Shown: piece by piece, positions 7,539 through 10,080 of the stretch
How the letters are laid out: every line of letters starts with the position of its first letter
How positions within the stretch are numbered: the stretch's first letter is position 1
Assembly (NCBI GenBank): GCA_900088475.1
Contig: FLMG01003827.1
Coordinates: forward strand, 1-10,080
From: Hyphochytrium catenoides
Taxonomy: Eukaryota > Sar > Hyphochytriomycetes > Hyphochytriales > Hyphochytriaceae
Direction of reading: 5' to 3'
DNA length: 10,080 nt
Translations under genes and position numbers: made by a program
Notes under the pieces: model-generated
What the model was told of the DNA's origin: nothing
Databases searched by the model: none
Seen by the model: only the letters and a program-made list of their open reading frames with translations

Positions 7539-9899
7539 AAAAGGAGAGAGAGAAAGAAAAAGGAGAGAGAGAAAGAAAAAGGAGAGAGAGAAAGAAAAAG
7601 GAGAGAGAGAAAGCAAAAGGAGAGAGGGAGAGAGGGAGCGAAAGGATAGAGTAGACGAGCGACACAGAGAGCCAGAGAGAGGAGAAAGGGTCAAAAGAAG
7701 GGAAAGATAGAGACAGGAGAAAGGAAAGAGTGAAGGCAACCAACAATGAAGAGCTTGAAAGCAGAAAGATCCTCTCCGGCGCTCTCATGTATGGAACCTC
7801 CCGTGAAGAGAAAGGAGAACTGCTGATCCGGCGCCAGCTTGGACCTAAAGGGGAGATAAGCGGAAGAAAAGGAGAGAGAGAGAGAGGAGGAGAGAGAGGA
7901 GAGAGAGAGAGAGAGAGAGAGAGAATAGGGAAGGAGAGAGAGGGCCGGCCGAGATGGACGCAAGATGGAGAGGCATAGAGATCGGGAAGAGACATAGAGA
8001 ACAGAGCGCAAAGTGAAGGTGAGACGATTGAGAAAGAATAAGAGACGGCCATTGGAGAGATTTCGAAGCTTTGAGCAGTTGCACGAGAGAAGCACGAGAG
8101 GAAAGCCGCTGAGAGAAGGGAGAGAGAAAGATAAACAAGCAAACAGAGAGAGAGAGAGAGAAAGAGAAAAGGGAAGGGAGAGAGCTCGTAGCGCCGGCCC
8201 CTCAGACGTGAAGTTTACACGCGAGCCAAGGAGAGGAAAGCAGAGAGAGAGAGGAATCCAACGTCAACATCCGACCGGTGGTAAAGGGAAGATTGAGTAG
8301 CTCTTACTCTGTCTTTTCCCAGCTCTCCTGCGCCTGGCGGAGAAACTCTTGAGCAGCCTGGAGAAGCGAAGGGAGAGAGATGAGAGAGAGAAACAAGCAG
8401 CGGAAGAGAATGAGAAAGAAAGGAAAAAGAAGAAGTATGAAAGGTGAAACGCCCTTTAGAGACACAGAGCTTGCCTGTAAAATCAACTAACAATACAACG
8501 AAAAGACGAAGATCGAGAGAGAAAGAGACACAGACAGACAGACAGAGATCTGTTTTACAGAGAGAGAGACAAGTGGCAACAAGAGAGAGAGAGAGAGAAA
8601 CGACAAAGGGAGAAGGCACTGTCTGCCAAAGACACCAGAAAGTGATGGAGGCCAAGAGTAGCTATGAAGAGACTTTTTGGGGGAGAGAGAGCAGACTGAA
8701 AAGAGAAGCGGGAAGAAAGAACATCGAGACAAGGGCGACCAGATGCGACAAGACAAAGGAAAGAGAGATTCCACATGCCAAGGGAGAGAAGGAAAGAGAA
8801 AGCGAGACAATATAGAGAAAATTGGAAAGGACGGACAGGAACAGGAAAAAAGGTAGGAGAGAGAGAAAAAGAGGAAAAGAGAGGAGTAGAAGAAATGGGG
8901 AAAAGGGCTTGAGAGAGAGAGAGGAGAGAAGGGGAGATGGACTTGGAGAGGAAGAGAAAGAGAGACAAGAGGGAGGAAGAAGCCAGGGCATGAAGAAATG
9001 AAAGAGAGAAAGAGAGAGATACAGAGAAGACGAGAGAGGGAGAGAAAACGAGAGAGAGTGAGGAGAGAGAGAGAGAAATGAGAGGTAATAGAACATCAGA
9101 GAGAGAGAACACGAGAAGCGAGAGACAGGACGGGGGAGAGAGAGGCGGAGGGAATGGAAACGGACACTGACATGGTATTGGGATCTGTTCCACGCCGCCA
9201 GAGCTGCTTCGATGGTGGTTGCCACAGAGAGAGGGCAAGGGGGAGGAGAGCAGTTCTCCCGAAGGAGGATCAACTCTGGCTTCTCAAGATTGGACTGAAA
9301 GAGAGAGAATAGGTCAGAGGAAAGAGGAGAGAGGAGAGAGAGAGGAAGACGAGGGAAGGCGAGTAAAGAGAGAGAGAGAGCGCCGAGAGACGAGAGAGAG
9401 AGAAGAAGAGAGAGAGAGAGAGAAAAGAGAGATGGATGGGATCGGCGAGGGCCGAAAGAGATAATTAGATGAAGAGAGAAAGAGAGGTGTCTTCATCATC
9501 TAACCTCTTCTCCCACTTCTTCCTTCTCTTCCTCTCTGTCTTCTGTCTCCTCCTCCACCTCCTCATCTAACGCATCCATTAGCTTCCTGAGTTGTTCCTC
9601 TTCTTCTCCTTCCTCTCCGACTACTCGCCCTCGTAGATCCTCTTCTCTCTCCTGTTTCTCTCTCTCTCCAAGGAGAGACGTAGCGGAGGGAGGTCGCGCG
9701 GTGGAAGAGCTCCGAATAGAGGACTGCTTTTTTATCAAGCCGCCAGTTACTACAGCCCAAGATGGAGAGAGAGAGAGAGAGAGAGGAAGAGAGAGACAAC
9801 GAGAACGAGGAGCGGAAAAGATAGAGAAGAGAAAGCGGCGTTACCTCCAGGATAGAATGTTGAGAAGGAGGAGAAACCATAACGAAGGCGTATAAGCAT
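6359..9899 (-). CDS. Tetratricopeptide-repeat protein with presequence-like N-terminus (about 9 exons, one unresolved)
   Basis: Exons on the complement: 9899-9845, 9749-9505, 9294-9172, 8357-8308, an unplaced exon, 7844-7745, 7436-7302, 7108-6891, 6500-6359. All junctions except those around the unplaced exon keep frame. The N-terminus (MLIRLRYGFSSFSTFYPG) is rich in Arg, Ser and Phe and has no acidic residue for more than 40 positions, like a mitochondrial targeting peptide. An acidic Glu-rich segment follows (about residues 47-100). The TPR region begins at TIEAALAAWNRSQYH and AAQEFLRQAQESWEKT, and is clearest in YTALASLSFYRGREKLAIKC, then LGDHPDTALVWNNLSCCLYL and RGRQEDAVFFAKKAE. This is the kinesin-light-chain style of repeat. 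A Lys/Gly-rich tail (KKGKKKGKAKKK) closes the protein. TPRs are protein-binding scaffolds and the partner is unknown. I chose the ATG at 9899 because it gives an in-phase first exon; an upstream exon cannot be excluded. The gene faces PHAX tail to tail. Confidence 0.8.
6507..6525. repeat. (GA)n microsatellite at an intron acceptor
   Basis: Read on the gene's strand this is a CT run ending just before the acceptor of the last TPR exon (AG at 6502-6501), so it doubles as the polypyrimidine tract. A similar array lies at 6659-6677 within the same intron. Confidence 0.75.
7503..7613. repeat. 111-nt pure purine tract containing a 19-bp minisatellite
   Basis: Every plus-strand base from 7503 to 7613 is A or G. 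The first part is a (GA)n array (7503-7533). It passes into a 19-bp tandem repeat with unit ggagagagagaaagaaaaa and unit starts at about 7543, 7562, 7581, 7600 and 7619. The copies are identical until a single C interrupts at 7614. It sits in the TPR-gene intron at 7437-7744. Confidence 0.9.
7871..7924. repeat. Interrupted (GA)n microsatellite
   Basis: GA array with occasional GG steps, in the intron upstream of the TPR exon at 7745-7844. On the sense strand it is CT-rich and feeds the acceptor at that exon. Confidence 0.85.
8140..8170. repeat. Short (GA)n microsatellite
   Basis: GA array in the part of the TPR gene where one exon could not be placed. It lies just upstream (sense direction) of the acceptor-like site near 8117. 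Confidence 0.7.
8358..9171 (-). other. Long pyrimidine-rich intron of the TPR gene
   Basis: This 814-bp interval runs between the donor after QYH and the acceptor before AAQEFL. On the plus strand it is nearly all A and G, with dense GA arrays (for example 8583-8600, 8905-8925 and 9050-9078). A less repetitive part at 8440-8520 and 8640-8800 has acceptor-like AGs, but I found no block that fits the frame and resembles a TPR. The open frames crossing it on both strands are repeat artefacts. Confidence 0.6.
9764..9785. repeat. (GA)n microsatellite at an intron acceptor
   Basis: On the gene's strand this is a CT array ending about 12 bases before the acceptor of TPR exon 2 (AG at 9751-9750). 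It serves as that intron's polypyrimidine tract. Confidence 0.8.
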
Positions 9900-10080
9900 T
9901 GTAAAGGAGAGAGAAAAGTGAGAGAAAAAGAAAGGAAGAGAGAGAGAAAAAGAAGTATAAGGAGCAGCATAACGTAGGCGGTAAAGAGAGGAGGAAGAGA
10001 GAGAGCAAGCACGATGAGAACAGATGCCAGCAAAAGAAGAAGGCACAAAGAGCAAGGACTACACATAGAGACAGCATATG
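9900..10080 (-). other. Upstream flank of the TPR gene
   Basis: On the gene's strand the DNA before the ATG at 9899 is strongly pyrimidine-rich (9900-9960) and then mixed to the window edge. It may be a 5' untranslated region or another intron; the strong CT bias resembles the introns of this window. Several minus-strand frames are open here but read as hydrophobic Leu/Ser-rich sequence without a recognisable domain. Confidence 0.35.

Noticed and set aside
7467-7710. Plus-strand Glu-Arg-Lys repeat open frames
   Set aside because: They are translations of the homopurine minisatellite in a TPR intron, with no domain and no independent start context.
6217-8142. Minus-strand open frame of 641 codons, the longest in the window
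   Set aside because: It is mostly Ser-Leu-Phe repeat read through CT-rich introns, and is out of frame with the TPR exons it crosses. The true TPR peptides lie in other frames and are bounded by splice sites.
8555-9273. Overlapping minus-strand open frames of 227 and 203 codons
   Set aside because: They are stop-poor because the intron is almost pure pyrimidine on that strand. Only the segment at 9172-9294 is kept, as a TPR exon.
1-10080. CRISPR array, prokaryotic operon, tRNA or rRNA genes
   Set aside because: The tandem repeats have no spacers, the genes have spliceosomal introns, and no tRNA box elements or rRNA-like segments were seen on either strand.

Overview
The window is nuclear DNA from a eukaryote. 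The genes are split by spliceosomal introns (72 to about 810 bp) with GT..AG ends, and non-coding DNA is dominated by GA/CT microsatellites. Three protein-coding genes can be assembled. In two of them every exon junction keeps the reading frame. Introns of this type, saturated with CT on the sense strand, remind me of chromerid or other alveolate algal assemblies, but that placement is a weak inference; no rRNA, tRNA or organelle gene anchors it.

Layout: (1) 559-2895, minus strand: an eight-exon gene for a protein of about 423 residues with an N-terminal membrane segment, a Ser/Pro-rich linker, a START lipid-binding domain and a Ser-rich tail. (2) 2896-4088: the spacer between this gene and the divergent plus-strand gene. 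It contains a compositional island (about 3327-4006), AT-richer and free of GA repeats, that carries three minus-strand blocks which join in phase but have no visible start codon. (3) 4089-5434, plus strand: a three-exon gene for a 292-residue homologue of PHAX, the adaptor for nuclear export of U snRNA. (4) 5435-6358: convergent spacer, GA-rich, no gene seen. (5) 6359-9899, minus strand: a gene of about nine exons for a tetratricopeptide-repeat (TPR) protein with a presequence-like N-terminus, an acidic segment and a Lys-rich tail. One of its exons, between 7845 and 8307, could not be fixed. (6) 9900-10080: pyrimidine-rich upstream flank of the TPR gene.

The three genes have no obvious shared pathway (lipid binding at a membrane, RNA export, TPR scaffold), as expected of neighbours in a eukaryotic genome. 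The clearest overall pattern is strand polarity. Introns are pyrimidine-rich on the sense strand in all three genes, whichever way the gene points, while exons are neutral or purine-rich. The GA/CT sign therefore shows gene direction and often exon edges. The many plus-strand open frames reading Glu-Arg repeats are antisense shadows of these introns.
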